Origin: Spodoptera frugiperda
Lineage: Eukaryota; Arthropoda; Insecta; Lepidoptera; Noctuidae
Assembly (NCBI RefSeq): GCF_023101765.2
Contig: NC_064236.1
Span: 21,512,571 to 21,576,570 of the forward strand
Length of the DNA: 64,000 nt
Direction: 5' to 3'
Part shown: positions 12,465-24,417 of the stretch, piece after piece
Layout of the letters: every line of letters begins with the position of its first letter
How positions within the stretch are numbered: the first letter of the stretch is position 1
The notes under the pieces: model-generated
What the model was told of the DNA's origin: nothing
The model's database searches: none
What the model saw: only the letters and a program-made list of their open reading frames with translations
Program-made: the position numbers and the translations under genes

Positions 12465-13280
12465 TCCCTTATATAAGGGGAGGCTTTTATTAAGTATTGG
12501 ACATATAGCGGCTAATGAGCATGATTGTATAGTTCGTATTCAATGTCTTTCTATAAAGTTCTCAGCAGAATTGACGAAAGTTGTAGTTTTTTGTTCCACG
12601 AGGTGTCAACGTCAAGGAAACCATTACAGATAACTAATGGAAGAGTCTGAATGTTACAGTACCTACTAAAAGAATTACAAGCTTTATAGCCGATAAAGTA
12701 CTTATCTCCCAAGTTTTGTTGAACAAGATATTTCAAAGTAATGCCAGATATCGGGAAATCCGCCTGTGTTAGTTATTTTCCAATAAGCTCCTTGAGCGTA
12801 AGCTGTTTTTCAAACAATTCTGAACTGCGCTGTTGGATACGATAATCCCGTGCTACATAACACAAAGTTCCACAAACACGAACGTACACACAACACAACA
12901 CTATAAAACACATACATATTTAAAAAGCAACTAACATTATTTCATAGTTATTATAAGATTACTAAACTTGCAACAACATAATTCATAAAAGAAATTAATA
13001 AATTGTTGTAGTGGCCACCTGACCACGAAAAATCATAACAGATGCGTGCCATCGTGGCAAGGGGTGATTATAATTATATTGATAATTATCAAACTGTAAC
13101 TACCTGCAATACACTTGACATGTTTCGAGCACCGGAAGTCGGGGTGAATCCGGGTAGCGGTCACGTGACCGACCAGCGGCCATCTTGTTTAACTACAAAC
13201 TTCCGGTGCGGACGCGCTGGTAACAAGTATTCGGTGGGCTCACTATATTTGATTCTAACTTACCTATTAATATTTCTTTA
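12465..13280. other. Intergenic with E-box-like palindrome
   Basis: No gene recognised. GGTCACGTGACC (about 13159-13170) is a perfect 12-bp palindrome with a CACGTG core, the site bound by several bHLH factors, but it stands alone and may be chance. Confidence 0.3.
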
Positions 13281-13795
13281 GGGTTCCGTAGCCAAATGGC
13301 AAAAACCGGAACCCTTATAGATTCGTCATGTCTGTCTGTCCGTCCGTCCACTCGTCCGTCCTACATATTTGAAACTTTGTAGGTTAATGTATTCTGGTAA
13401 CCGTTATTCGAATTTTGAATAAAAAATAATTAATTTAAAAAGTAAAGTGGGGCACTCCGTACATGGAACTGATTAAAACATTTTTTTTTTCAGCTTACCT
13501 TTCCGTGGTTTGTGTGTGATGGATATTACATTAAAAAAGAAATTACGTTTCCTAAAACCATTTTTCGTCAAAATCAATTGTTTGAAAGATAAACGCTTCC
13601 AAAGTGGAAATATGAGTGCCCCCCTCAATCTAACTTTTAAAATAAGAGAGTAAGAAAACTAAAAAAGCAATATATTCTGTAGATTTCGATTGAAACTTTC
13701 AACGACTGGTTTGAACGAGATATCATTATTAGTTTTTAAGAAATAATAAATTTTCGAAAAACGCAAATTTACCTGTCTGTTGTGTTCAAATTAAG
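13281..13795 (+). repeat. Interspersed repeat beginning GGGTTCCGTAGCC
   Basis: Opens with GGGTTCCGTAGCCAAATGGC, in which GGGTTCCG pairs with CGGAACCC about 25 bp later, then a (TCTG/TCCG)n stretch. The body includes CGCTTCCAAAGTGGAAATAT and TTCGAAAAACGC near the end. Similar body blocks (CGCTTCCAAAGTGGAAAAAT, ATCGCGAAAAAC) recur at 23070-23240. It resembles a repeat common in Lepidoptera; its class is not settled from sequence alone. Confidence 0.6.
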
Positions 13796-13937
13796 GCAAA
13801 GGGGGTATTTATTTAAAAGCCTTCAAGTTCAGCCTTTGATTTATATTTCTGTTTGTATAATTCTAGGAACCGAAATCTGGCAAACTAACACTCAGTGAAT
13901 GGAAGATGAAAGCATTTTACTAGGAAGATGAGTGATG

Positions 13938-13989
13938 TAGAGAAAATAATCTTACATCTATCAAAATAGATGTTAGATTATTTTCTCTA
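13938..13989. repeat. Hairpin, 24-bp arms
   Basis: Arms 13938-13961 and 13966-13989 are reverse complements with one mismatch and a 4-base loop (TAGAGAAAATAATCTTACAT start). Length and near-perfection would also suit a small foldback element; no second copy in the window. Confidence 0.75.
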
Positions 13990-16900
13990 ATTATAAATTT
14001 TGTATGAATAAACTTGAGTCCCTCTGTAAACAAAGAATTTTATTTTAACACATTTTTAACAAGTGGGTCTTAAAAAAATTAACCACTTAGGTACATAGAT
14101 TCATTTACAAGTAACATAACTAACCTGTAAACAAAAAAACGACATTAAAGTTTATTCTTAAACTAAAATTTCCTTCACAATTCTGAATAACGTTTCAATA
14201 AAAGAAATATTTCGAAATATCTAACTTATTGTAATATAACGTCTACATTTTCTTTAATAGAAAAAAACTCTTGACACACATAATGTCACATTGACCACAA
14301 ATAAAATTAGGTTTCATTTGTGTAGTTTTATCCCAGCGCGCCAGCGCCAAGGCGGCAAAACATTTTAAATGAATGAATAAATAATAATATTTAAAGAAAA
14401 TACTTTCTTTACATAGATAAAACGTATACTTTACTAACTCGACTTTAATATAGGTATTTCAAGTTATAAATTTATTCAAGTAGGTAATCTTCGTTCAAAC
14501 TAAAACAAAATCGTTCCGGAAACATGTAGCAGGTCCAATACATAATCCCATTCAACCACTCAGAAATCCCGTCACCCTACAAAGAACAAATACCATAAAG
14601 CAACAAGAAAATAAACTTAAAAACCAAAACTTTTCAAAGATCTAAACTGGTTTAAACCAGTAGCACCCGGAACGGATGAGACCGGATTAGGAAACCGAAT
14701 GTTTTGACCGAATCGAACCCCCAACCCGACAGTTATGAAAAGACAGCGTTTGAGAAAAAAAAATATAAAGCCCGTAAGCCTCAAACAGAAACCTCAGTAC
14801 GGTCTGACGGAAAATATTTTCTTAGATACCTTCCGAGTGTCGTGACAGCCCTAAGTGTACAGACAAAAAAGGTAAAATCAACCTTACAGAGTGATTTCAA
14901 GGTTTAATGTCGCGTGGTGGTTAAATGCTAGTTGTATACGTAAAGTGTATTCGTGTAGGGGTTGTCAAAGTGGGTCTTGTCACCGACTATCAATATCAGC
15001 CCTAACTGATGTATGGGGTGGCAAATGCCTTAAATCGATATATTTCATTCAGCAGCTAGTTAGAAAAGTTTGGACAAGTTTATTGGTTCTATTGACAATC
15101 TGTCGACGCAGGTTAAGTCAGAGTGGGGACTGGAGTTAATCTAAGAGGCTCTTATATTATTATTAACGAGACTTTTAGAATAAATCCAATATTTTACGCT
15201 AAAAAGATAAGAAAACGTTGATCCAATGTAGAGTATTTATCTATTATTGTCTAAAATACAGAAATGTAAAACGCAATGAAAACCATTCAACTTTATAACC
15301 TCAAATACATTATTAGGTACAGGCAACCACAAACCGAACTCAAATTAAAATTGAATAAACTGTAATTAATAAATTGTGGTTTCACATTACAAAATGAACA
15401 AAAAATATACAAACACAGATTATAGATTGTAGGAATGCATGCAACCACTTCGACCACGATCTGCTAGACTTATTTATACAGTTTCCGGTATCGCATGTAC
15501 CACCGGTAGTGGTATCGACAACGTCAGTGACCGTGCGCGCTGCTAATAATCTAGTAGGAGCCATATCCGTGGTCAGGATCATCATACATACGTCATGGGA
15601 ACCAGCCATCGCATATTAACTAGCGGTCTTTATTCGCCAAATATGATAGGCGTGGTTCAAAGCGTAAACATTGTATCAAAGTATTAATACATTAGTACTC
15701 CAATGCTGTACTACTCGTGTTGTGGTCATAAGTTACAACTCCATGTTGTGTCAATTTGAATTTAGAATTTTGTTAGTATACATAAGATATTAATATATTA
15801 CTATTAAATAAGATTAATGAAATAAGATTATAGGTATATCAAATTAATTTATAAATTAAAGATTATACCTACATCAAATAAGATATTAATATATAACTTA
15901 TTATAATAAGATATACCTTATTCATTGATAGAATAGATCATGAAAAAAAAAATTGTTAACGCTTACTGTCTTAATCTCATCATGTAAAGTTTAGAATATT
16001 AATTAAAAAGTACTTCCTTTCACATCGTCACATCAACAGCCAGTAAGTGGCTACTGCCGATCAAAGGCCAAGCCAAGGTTAGAACATTAAACACCATGCT
16101 TGCTTAATGCGGGTTGGCAATTTCAAACTTCTAATTAGAAATTACAGGCCCAGATTTCCTCGCAATGTTTTCCTTTCCCGTTTGTCAGTGGTACTTATCT
16201 AAGTTATCCTAGAAAATACATATAAGTCAAAAAAGGTCACTTTGGTACTTGCCGTTAGTTGGTTTCTACCTACACCCTTATGCGTGAAAAGCGGATATCT
16301 TAATTCCCGGGCCACCACAACTTTGTTTACTTATCTAACTATTATCTTAGTATCTAAATCAAAACTAACTATTACGGTAATAAACAGGACACGCATTCCA
16401 CAAAAACATTAATTATTCATTAACCAGTAAACTAAAACGTTTCTCTGTTTCATATTCTTGTTACTTTTTCTTTCAAACCATTATCTTTGTGCCTGCCGAC
16501 TTCCAAACCGTACCCAAATACATCCTATAATGAAACCAACGTAATCTACAAATAAAGAGCACCAAATCCATATGCTACCAATGCTACCGATCGCGTGTTT
16601 CGCCCAGGAAGGAAGGAACTTTCACAAACCAAGCACACGACACATGTTCGTAATTAATTGTAGTTCCGACGATCATATCAAGGACCCACTAAAACAACCC
16701 CTAGGGGCACAAATATTGTACAATTTATTTGTACATTCATATCTTCCGAATGATATAACTATCATTTATTGGTTACTAAATGTTTTTCTTGTTTTACTTT
16801 TTCGATTTTGAAGCATAAATTCGATATTGAAGTGGATTTTTTCAAAATCATAACGGATTTGGATATTAGAGGTGATGGTGTACCAAATCCTAATGAGTAC

Positions 16901-17624
16901 GGTAGGTACTAAGACAAACGCTGTATTATTGACAGCCGAGATATATGTGTGAGATAAAGATATATATGAGATACAGACCGAGCCTAGTGCAGTTTACACT
17001 GTGTAAACTGGAACATAAATTTTATCATATCGCTGCGACATATACCTACATTGAGCTGGTAATAAAGAATTTTATTATTATTAAATACCTAGAGTTATTT
17101 TCTTAACATTTAGTTAAACTACAAGAAAAATCTTTATTGTGCTTGATAATGTTTATTTCTCTCATATATGAGAGAGACTATTTCACGAAATAAGCCAAAT
17201 ATAAGTAGGTAATTTAGCTTGCTTATACTAAAACTAAGAACTGACCAAATTATACGAAGCTATGCCTAATAGATACTCCAAAGAATTATTGTATTAACTT
17301 GTGCCCTAATACTCCATGAAATGTCGGTATTAATAAAAGTATTCCTAATCAAGAAAAAACACCGTCAACATAAAAATATCCTACTTACCCACATGTCACT
17401 TCCGTCATACTAAATTATACTTCGTTGCGTAAAACAATCGATTACCTTACAAGGAAGGGTTTTCCTGATCCAACTCCTAAGGTTTAATTAGCCTGTACAT
17501 GCAACTGGTGATGAAGTAAGTATTATGAAAAATAGTAGACATTAAGTAAACTAGATATTACAGTTACTGGCTGTCATCACTACATGTTTCATGCAAGTCC
17601 CCCTTGTGGTGCATGCCAAGACAA
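13990..17624. other. AT-rich spacer, nothing firmly recognised
   Basis: No gene found. 15780-15925 has alternating AAGATATTAATATAT direct and inverted repeats. AGTTTACACTGTGTAAACT near 16991 is a small palindrome. GGTAATAAAGAATTTTATTATTATT near 17060 resembles an old LINE tail. Confidence 0.35.
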
Positions 17625-17868
17625 TAGGTGATGACTGGGTCAAAAATAAATTAACACCTACAACTTTTCAATACAATAAAATATTCAAAAATAATCACAC
17701 TCTCATTCATAGATGAACTACTTAATTTTCGATTTTTTCTAGCAAAAATTCTAGAACTAAGTCTGCTATTTGACTTATAACGTCATAATAGAGTATTTCA
17801 TACAAAGTTCATAGAAAATATCGTTTATGACGTTTCGAAAAAAGTATTGAATTTGACTAGTAGGAAAC
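17625..17868 (+). repeat. Rep-T, copy 2
   Basis: Runs from GGTGATGACTGGGTCAAAAA to AATTTGACTAGTAGGAAACA. It agrees closely with the inverted copy at 61365-61580 at both ends (GATGACTGRGTCAAAAATAA and GACTAGTAGGAAACAT), which defines the family boundaries. The central palindrome is decayed here (ATAACGTCATAATAGAG). Confidence 0.8.
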
Positions 17869-18020
17869 ATACGCATGTATTTGAAGGAAAATGTTAGCTG
17901 TTCTTTTATTGTGTGTTTATGTGTGTATTTTATTTTTTATATAATATCGTAATAGGTATTCTTTTCTTTTTTCATGGGGATGGAAACAGATTTAAAAATG
18001 GTTCAAAGAAATTTTGTTAC

Positions 18021-18065
18021 ATGGGACTTTAACACAAATGGTGAAAAGTGGGTGTGTGTTCAAGT
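18021..18065 (+). mobile_element. SINE-c fragment
   Basis: CATGGGACTTTAACACAAAT followed by GGTGAAAAGTGGGTGTG matches the mid-body of the SINE-c copies at 21931, 54704 and 60104. The head and tail are missing. Confidence 0.55.
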
Positions 18066-18379
18066 TAGAAGCTCCACGAAATATAAAACAAATGGATTAT
18101 GTAATTTGGTTATTACTTATTTACGTTATTCTTTAAGTCAAGTTCATTTGTATTGTTTGTTTACCGACTACGGTTACTCGGTTTTACCTTGAGCAAAAGT
18201 TGATCGACCTAACATCAATACCCATAATGCCCTAGAGACGTCACTTACGAACTCTTACAAATTGCACAGTTTATATTGATCTACTTTTGGAAAAGTTTAC
18301 TAACTAACTTTTTTAAACTTGTAACTTTTATATTTCCGTGAACTAAGAGTAATATTTGCATTAATCTTTTTTAAACGGT

Positions 18380-18558
18380 GCTACACATTAGTATTTTCTC
18401 CTGTATCGTGGGTGCGTTTACAGACATACAAGCTCACATGCACATGACACCCAGACCCGAAACAACAATTTGTGGATCACACAAAGACTTGTTTCGTACG
18501 TGAATCGAACCCGCTACACGTTGCATGCAGCAGTTGCACCGCGCCAGCCGTGCAGTCA
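18380..18558 (-). mobile_element. tRNA-derived SINE, family SINE-b, copy 1
   Basis: On the minus strand the order is a head with a GGCGCGGTGCAAC-like A region, a B-box-like GGGTTCGATTCACG, then AAGTCTTTGTGTGATCCACA and a body with GGGTCTGGGTGTCATGTGCA. It aligns along its length with 34799-34998 and 54436-54628. It directly abuts the R1-tail insertion at 18591. Confidence 0.8.
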
Positions 18559-18590
18559 TATCCTTTCAACTATCGAATATTGTTACTGCT

Positions 18591-18749
18591 TTTTTTTAAG
18601 GTGGAAAAACATACAATGACTTCTCCCGTCTTGGGCGAAGCGAGAGGGAGTGTCAAGTCTCTTACTGACTAAAAACAACCCCGTTCCTACTCCTACTTTT
18701 CGAGCCGGAGCCCCGGTAAACCCGCCCGGTAAGTCCGCAGCTCCGGATC
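18591..18749 (-). mobile_element. R1-tail insertion with 14-bp target-site duplication
   Basis: The poly-T start and the order CTTGGGCGAAGCGAGAGGGA, GAGTGTCAAG, ACTGACTAAAAACA, CGAGCCGGAGCCCCGG, CCGCAGCTCCGGAT are the reverse complement of the 3' end of the LINE at 38892-39478. The flanks ATATTGTTACTGCT (18577-18590) and ATATTGTTACAGCT (18750-18763) are a direct repeat with one mismatch. This shows target-primed insertion of a severely 5'-truncated copy. Confidence 0.88.
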
Positions 18750-18856
18750 ATATTGTTACAGCTAAAAAAATGTTGTTTTTTGTATAGAGGAAGGAAAATC
18801 ATCTGCCACAAAAAGCGACGCCGTTAAAGTGTCTGTTTTCAAAACCTGCCTCATAA

Positions 18857-19052
18857 TCTATACTAATATTATAAAGCTGAAGAGTTTGTTTGTTTGTTTG
18901 AACGCGCTAATCTCCGGAACTACTGGTCCGATTTGAATAATTATTTTTGTGTTGAATAGTGCATTTATTGAGGAAGGCTATAGGCTATAAAACATCACCC
19001 TATGACCAATAGGAGCTAAGCAGAGCGGATGAAACCGCCTGGAAGTAGCTAG
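18857..19052 (+). mobile_element. HelB Helitron, full-length copy (196 bp)
   Basis: TCTATACTAATATTATAAAG to GAAACCGCCTGGAAGTAG-CTAG, with A before and T after. It differs from the 12255 copy mainly by a shorter (GTTT)n run. Confidence 0.9.
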
Positions 19053-19984
19053 TTCGTTATATTATTTGATATTTGATGAAACAAAATTCTTGCTAGTTTG
19101 ATTCTAATAATTATGTTAATGAATTATTATCAATATCAAAGTAATAATTAGCCTGTGTGTGTTTACTTTTCAATAGTAAAATATATTCACTACCAAAACA
19201 ATAATTATCATTTCTCCGTTACAATTTACAACCATACATTATTATGGAGAAGCGAAACCGCGGCGCAGAATAAGTTTCCTCTACAAATTGTATGAAGCAC
19301 TTTGTAACGATCATTACAGACCATTAACTTGCTAATGAATATAGCACAAGCCGACCAACTCATTGCATATTTAGTGCTTTAATTTAATGCTACATATTAT
19401 CTGAATACGTCAATACTTAGTTGGTTACTGGGACGACCAATGGTTAATATAGAATACAGATACTGATTCATTAAAACATCATGTATTAGTATAACGGTAA
19501 TTACTATTTCTGTGGATAGTAAAATTAGATAGTTAATGCTTAAGTACTTTCGTAGCAATAAATATAGTTGTGGGTAATTGTAGTGTGTAACATAGGCATT
19601 ATAAATATTGATAAGATTTATTGTAAAAAACAGGGCACGGACCAAGAGTTCGTGGAGAACTATTATAAGTAGAAATAAAAAAAAACCGGGGTAAATCTAC
19701 AAAGTAACTTTATTCTTATATCTGTAAAAATAATTTCGGGGTTCGAATAGGTGCGCGGTTTTCCTCAAGTTTTAAATTAAAGTTAATTCTTTGAGGCACT
19801 TATATTAAATGTAAATCTAGCTAAGTTATGTTATCAGTGTAGTATTTTGCCAATGCTGGGTTCACGTTTGACCGCTATCTCACCTGATGGGAAGCTTCGA
19901 AAGCTCTTACTAAAACGTTAGAATTACCCTTCTGACAGAGACCATATTTTGCATCTACGAATCGAATGTTCCAAGTATTGCTAG
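19053..19984. other. Intergenic, nothing recognised
   Basis: AT-rich; no repeat partner or coding signal found. Confidence 0.35.
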
Positions 19985-20130
19985 TCTATACTAATATTAT
20001 AAAGAGGTAAAATTTGTAAGTTTGTATGTAGGGGGTAATCTCTGGAACTAATGATCCAATCCTAAAAATTTTTTCACTGGTAGAAAGCTACATTATTCCT
20101 GAGTGCTATAGGCTATAAATTATTTTTCAA
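19985..20130 (+). mobile_element. Helitron 5' portion (related to HelB)
   Basis: Begins TCTATACTAATATTATAAAG, then GAGGTAAAATTTGTAAGTTT and AATGATCCAATCCTAAAAAT, GAAAGCTACATTATTCCTGA. The body is related to 21190-21338, which keeps the matching 3' end. No CTAG end can be assigned to this copy. Confidence 0.7.
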
Positions 20131-20439
20131 TCACAACTTTTGTCTAGCAATTCGAACAGAAATAGCTCATAAAACAGAATAATATGCATGCGCTGCCTAA
20201 ACAATTGCTTAAAATTGAAAACAATGTATGGCAATCTGGTTTGTCTTAATGATTTCTACAAAAAAGTCCGCGACGCCATATTTCTATCTTTTATATTTTA
20301 TCTTTTATACGTCTTTTATTGTTTAAAAATCATTTTTTCGGATTACTTACTTTGGTTGATTATTTAAGCAACAAAATATTAATTATTATCAAAATAAATT
20401 ATTTCAGTATCACAAGGACATCATACAGCTAAGATTTGC

Positions 20440-20500
20440 CTTTGCCAAGTTTGGTGGCCATGGCCAAGCTTGGCGACTATGGCCAAGCTTACCTTAGCGT
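20440..20500. repeat. GGCCAAGCTT-rich direct/inverted repeat patch
   Basis: GGCCATGGCCAAGCTTGGCG followed by ACTATGGCCAAGCTTACC: a 10-bp GGCCAAGCTT motif occurs twice with a partial inverted copy. Function unknown. Confidence 0.5.
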
Positions 20501-20679
20501 GACAGTACGACACACTTAGCTTGAGATTGAACTTAAAAATTGATCGTAATAGTATAGACATTGGTGTTATCCTTCTTATTTAGATATTAGGTAAAATGGG
20601 AATAATACATTTATGTTTGTGTTATGAGACCCACCTAGGACTAGTTGAGTAAGGGGTGAGAATAAAAAAATCATAATAA

Positions 20680-20745
20680 AGGAGGTTCTTAGTTCGACCT
20701 GTGTGTATGTATGTATGTGTGTGCGCGATTATCTTGCGTTTGTCT
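20680..20745 (+). repeat. Fragment of GGAGGTTCTTAGTTCGACC repeat with microsatellite
   Basis: GGAGGTTCTTAGTTCGACCT followed by (GTAT)n and GTGTGCGCGATTAT resembles a common lepidopteran repeat. A related block is at 46495-46660. Confidence 0.5.
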
Positions 20746-20908
20746 CGCTCTTTGTTCATCTTTTTTTTCAAGTCTGTGTAGTTTGTTTTCTAATAAAGAA
20801 ACGAGCATGCCTAAAAGGAAATATTGTATATAGAGAAGCATTAAATTAAATAGGTACCGAATTCGTTCAAGTTCGGTAGCAGGTTATAATTATAATATTT
20901 GATTGATA

Positions 20909-21113
20909 TCTATTATATAAAAATAAGTCGGGTTTTCCTTCCTGACGCTATAACTCCAGAACGCATGAACCGATTTCCACGGTTTTGCATTCGTTGGAAA
21001 GGTCTCGGGCTCCGTGAGGTTTATAGCAAAGAAAAATTAGGAAAAAATTAAAGAAAAAGCAAGGAATCAGGGAAAATCATTGGTCGCGAAACGGAGTTCG
21101 CCGGGTTTGCTAG
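20909..21113 (+). mobile_element. Short Helitron, third type (205 bp)
   Basis: Starts TCTATTATATAAAAATAAGT after A and ends GAGTTCGCCGGGTTTG-CTAG before T. The interior, GACGCTATAACTCCAGAACG and GGTCTCGGGCTCCGTGAGGT, is unlike HelA or HelB. The termini and A/T target fit a non-autonomous Helitron. No second copy is in this window. Confidence 0.8.
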
Positions 21114-21189
21114 TATGACATAAATTATTATGAGATCATCGTACCATTTCAACCCGAAGTTGCCATAAAAAGCGACTAAGGGACTAACC

Positions 21190-21338
21190 TTGAGCAGACA
21201 AGAGAATTTCGGTAATCTTCGAAATTACTGATCCGATTCCAAAAATTATTTTACTAATAGGAAGCTACAATAGCGCCGAGTGTGATCTTATGTTAAAACA
21301 AGAAATTTTCCGCGGACGAAGTCGCGGGCAGAAGCTAG
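21190..21338 (+). mobile_element. Helitron 3' portion ending CGCGGGCAGAAG-CTAG
   Basis: Ends TTCCGCGGACGAAGTCGCGG GCAGAAG-CTAG before T. The internal GATCCGATTCCAAAAATTAT and AGGAAGCTACAATAGCGCCG parallel the 5' part at 19985-20130. The 5' terminus is missing. Confidence 0.75.
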
Positions 21339-21479
21339 TAATATAATATTGCGGTTCAACCTTCGTTCGCTAACTTATTAAGTAGGTACATAATTAGTTT
21401 CAGTTTCGGTGTAACCTTTAACTAGCTATCAATCATAAAGATCATTGCGAATAATTGCCCTATCAATTTAATTTCAGTT

Positions 21480-21755
21480 CCTAGTATTTCAGGCGAAGCG
21501 GTGAGTTCGAAACCTACCAATGGCATAGTACCAATGTCACTTTTACCGAGTTATATGTACCTTCTAATATTATTTATACAACATTCATGAAAGGTGAAAG
21601 GAAACATCGTGTGCGAACCTTGACCTTATAATTTCTAATTTCCTTACCTTCTCCGTGCGAGAAGAGGCTTTTGGTGAGCAGCGGCCACTTATAGGCTGTT
21701 TGTTGATCTGATGGTGTTGTGGTTGTTGGTACAAACTGCTTCTAAGTGGCAGACT
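21480..21755 (+). mobile_element. SINE-a, copy 2 (head degraded)
   Basis: Begins inside the tRNA head (GGCGAAGCGGTGAGTTCGAA) and continues GAAAGGAAACATCGTGTGCG and CCTTCTCCGTGCGAGAAGAG, collinear with 4689-4985. A tandem-like GGTGTTGTGGTTGTTGGT tail closes it. Confidence 0.78.
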
Positions 21756-21930
21756 GGTAAGCAAAGGTCCACATCTAACAACCAAGTGGAGACTCACTTT
21801 TCACCACTCATGCTATGAGGCCCATGTAAGAATTATTTATAATTAAAAATCGAAAGTGGTTTTCTCGTGTTTCAGTGGTTCTAATAAAAATGTTATTGAT
21901 TTTACAATATTATGTATCATATTACTTTTA

Positions 21931-22203
21931 CTGCCTCATTGGCCGAGTGGTTGCAACTGCGACTGCCGGGCAAGGGGTCTCGGGTTGTCTCGGCTTTTTT
22001 CGGTTTTTCGAAAATTTCTCAGTAGAAGCACGGAGTCTGGAAATGTGCCCGGTATACGGCAATAGGCTCACCACCTATTACATGGGACTTACAACATAAA
22101 TTGTAAAAAGTGGGTGTACACAGTGGCATTACGTGCCATAATGTGCACCTCTGCCTCTACCCCTTCGGGGATTAAAGGCGTGACGATATGTATGTATGTA
22201 TGT
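21931..22203 (+). mobile_element. SINE-c, full copy with 10-bp target-site duplication
   Basis: The head CTGCCTCATTGGCCGAGTGG contains a textbook A box (TGGCCGAGTGG). The B box region (GGGGTCTCGGGTTGTCTCGG) is broken by a small deletion. The tail region holds GGCATTACGTGCCATAATGT, CCCCTTCGGGGATTAAAGGC, GTGACGATATG and (TATG)n. ATTACTTTTA occurs exactly on both sides (21921-21930 and 22204-22213). This is a retroposed tRNA-derived SINE. Confidence 0.92.
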
Positions 22204-22838
22204 ATTACTTTTATTTTGTTGTTGAAAGCTTGTGCCTGAATATAGATGTTGGATTACAAAACAAACTCAACATAAAGTGCAGTACAAAGAGTCATAAAAC
22301 AATCTAGCTGCACAATCACAACAAATACAAACCCACGCCACAGTAATCTTTAAAGTACAAACCTAAGTGTATTAAGTCCCTCACTCTACCCAGAAATAAA
22401 AACAAAAGTAAGTACCATTGCAAAATGGTCGTTATTTGAAACAATAACAGGGTTTATATTTCTAAGTGAGCGGCAGTGGCTGGCAGGCACGTCAAGGGAA
22501 CTTTCAAAGTAGAAACAGACCTATAAAAGTTTGACCAATCAAGTAGACGGCTAACGGCAAATAACGTTAAGGGGCAACGTTTATATGTGAAAACCTTAAC
22601 TTTAAGATATCGATCTTAGATAGAAGAATCTCTTTGTATTTTCTTTCATTAAAGGCAAAAGGTTTAAAATGTATAACTTTCAAGATACCGTACATTAATG
22701 AATCACGATAATCTATATAAGTTAAATATTATAATAAATCTGTAGAAGGGTCAATTCTGTACATTGAAAATATTAAAAAAATAAATATCAGGGGGTGTTA
22801 CTGGATCGATACCAAATCCGGATTATTATTTTTTTTTT
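22204..22838. other. Intergenic, nothing recognised
   Basis: AT-rich; no coding or repeat signal. Confidence 0.35.
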
Positions 22839-22882
22839 GGCCGGCATTTATTATCAGTGTAGTCCTATAGGAAATGCCGGCC
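22839..22882. repeat. GGCCGGCATTT hairpin
   Basis: GGCCGGCATTT (22839-22849) is perfectly inverted at 22872-22882 with a 22-base loop. It sits just upstream of a LINE-like tail and may be that element's 3' structure. Confidence 0.7.
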
Positions 22883-22975
22883 TCATCTAGTTATTTAAGA
22901 GATTGACGTGTAAAAGTGTTATTTTATATAACCTATTTGCAAAATAAATATCATTTATCATTTATCATGCTAACG
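22883..22975 (+). mobile_element. LINE 3' tail fragment
   Basis: GAGATTGACGTGTAAAAGTG followed by ACCTATTTGCAAAATAAATA and repeated ATCATTT resembles the terminal tail of lepidopteran LINEs. No coding sequence remains. Confidence 0.5.
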
Positions 22976-23059
22976 CGAGCTCAATAGCAGTACTAGCTCA
23001 ATTATAGAGGGATCTCCTTAAATATTATGGGCCAAGCCATAATTGGATCCAATAGATAT

Positions 23060-23260
23060 TTATAAGATTCTTCGCTTCCAAAGTGGAAAAATCCCCTCTC
23101 TCTAACTTGAATTAAATTAATTGATAAAAATTATTGATACATTTTTTATAGGAATTTTCCTGATCTACAAATTATGACTGAGGTAATTTTGCGATAAAAC
23201 TTACCGTTTTCAAGAAAATCGCGAAAAACCCATTTTTTGGACCTTCTTACCCCGCTAAAA
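23060..23260 (+). repeat. Partial copy of the GGGTTCCGTAGCC repeat body
   Basis: CGCTTCCAAAGTGGAAAAAT, AATTGATAAAAATTATTGAT and ATCGCGAAAAAC parallel the body at 13600-13765. The 5' inverted GGGTTCCG end is missing. Confidence 0.5.
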
Positions 23261-23784
23261 TGTTATCCTTAAACAGGATCAAATGGGACTTTTGACACAA
23301 CGTTTATAATTGTGATTTGAACATTTGTACCAATATTCAGCTAGGTGTGAATTTATCGTGGGTCAATGAATGTCTAATTTGACAGGACTATTTAGGAATA
23401 AGTGAGTAATACAAATACATGTGAAAACAACCCAGCCATATTTAACTGGGCTAATTAACGGAACTTTACTTAGACATGTAAGGAAAAGACAAAAGGATTG
23501 AAGTGTCGACTGAACATATCATCATGACAATCGAAAATGAATTATAAAATTACAGTAATCGTAGAAAGCCGAACCCTTCTCTAGTACTTAGCAAACAGTC
23601 CTAATTGCTACGCGTGCGTGACCACCGGTGGGATTCAACATATGCTACCACAAAGCCAACTATTATAATCACAACCTGTGGACGATAATTTGCCACTAGC
23701 CACGGTATATGCAATCGATATGATATGCTACAGGTTTTTGGAATCCTGTATTTCACACAAATATACCTTGGTAATGTCAGTGTG

Positions 23785-23980
23785 GGAGAACTATGCTTCG
23801 GCACAAATGGGCCGGCTCGACCGGAGTGATAACACGGCCTCACAGAAAACCGACGTGAAACAACGCTTGCGTTGTGTTTTGTTGTGTTAGTGAGTTTACC
23901 GGAGGCCCAATTATCCTCTTTCCCAATCTTCCTAATCCCCGATTCCCCAACAACGTGATTCTTTAGGGGAATAGGAGGAA
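23785..23980 (+). mobile_element. LINE-m 3' region, copy
   Basis: GCTTCGGCACAAATGGGCCG, CCTCACAGAAAACCGACGTG, AAACAACGCTTGCGTTGTGT, then ACCGGAGGCCCAATTATCCT and CCCCGATTCCCCAACAACGT. The same order of blocks appears at 30860-31000, and part of it at 57995-58110. The minus-strand 127-codon frame (23601-23984) is a by-product of the C/G-rich repeat and has no recognisable motif. Confidence 0.75.
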
Positions 23981-24417
23981 ACAATCTAGTAAGTAATTAG
24001 TATTTAACTAGTCCTAAATAGCTTCAGGGTTCTTAAACCGGGCTTAAATGTATTAGATTTTGTAATTTAAATATGTTTCATCGTAGCAACGTTCATTAGA
24101 TGTTACGTCAAGACACTTTCAATAGATTTAAAACTTACTTCTTAGTCGTGTGGTCGCAAGACTCTTAATAATTACGTTTAGAATTGAATCCTTACTGCCA
24201 CACTCAGAGACATGTCATGATTACTTTACACAAAATTTACTACTCATATACCCGCGAACTTTGTTTTGCCTTGAATTTGTTCCGCGTATGTGTCATTTTT
24301 GTCTTACATAAGGACTATATCCAACTCAGAAACCCATCAAAAAGGATTAGATAAATCACTTCAGTTGTTCTCAAAAATTTGCGCTTAGTAACACATTTAG
24401 CGATTTATTAGCTGATT
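23981..24417. other. Intergenic, nothing recognised
   Basis: AT-rich; no signal. Confidence 0.3.

Noticed and set aside
13330..13365. TCTG/TCCG tandem run as CRISPR-like or satellite array
   Set aside because: It is a short microsatellite inside a known type of interspersed repeat; no spacers and a eukaryotic context.
23601..23984. 127-codon minus-strand frame
   Set aside because: It is antisense to a LINE-m 3' end with no protein similarity that could be recognised.
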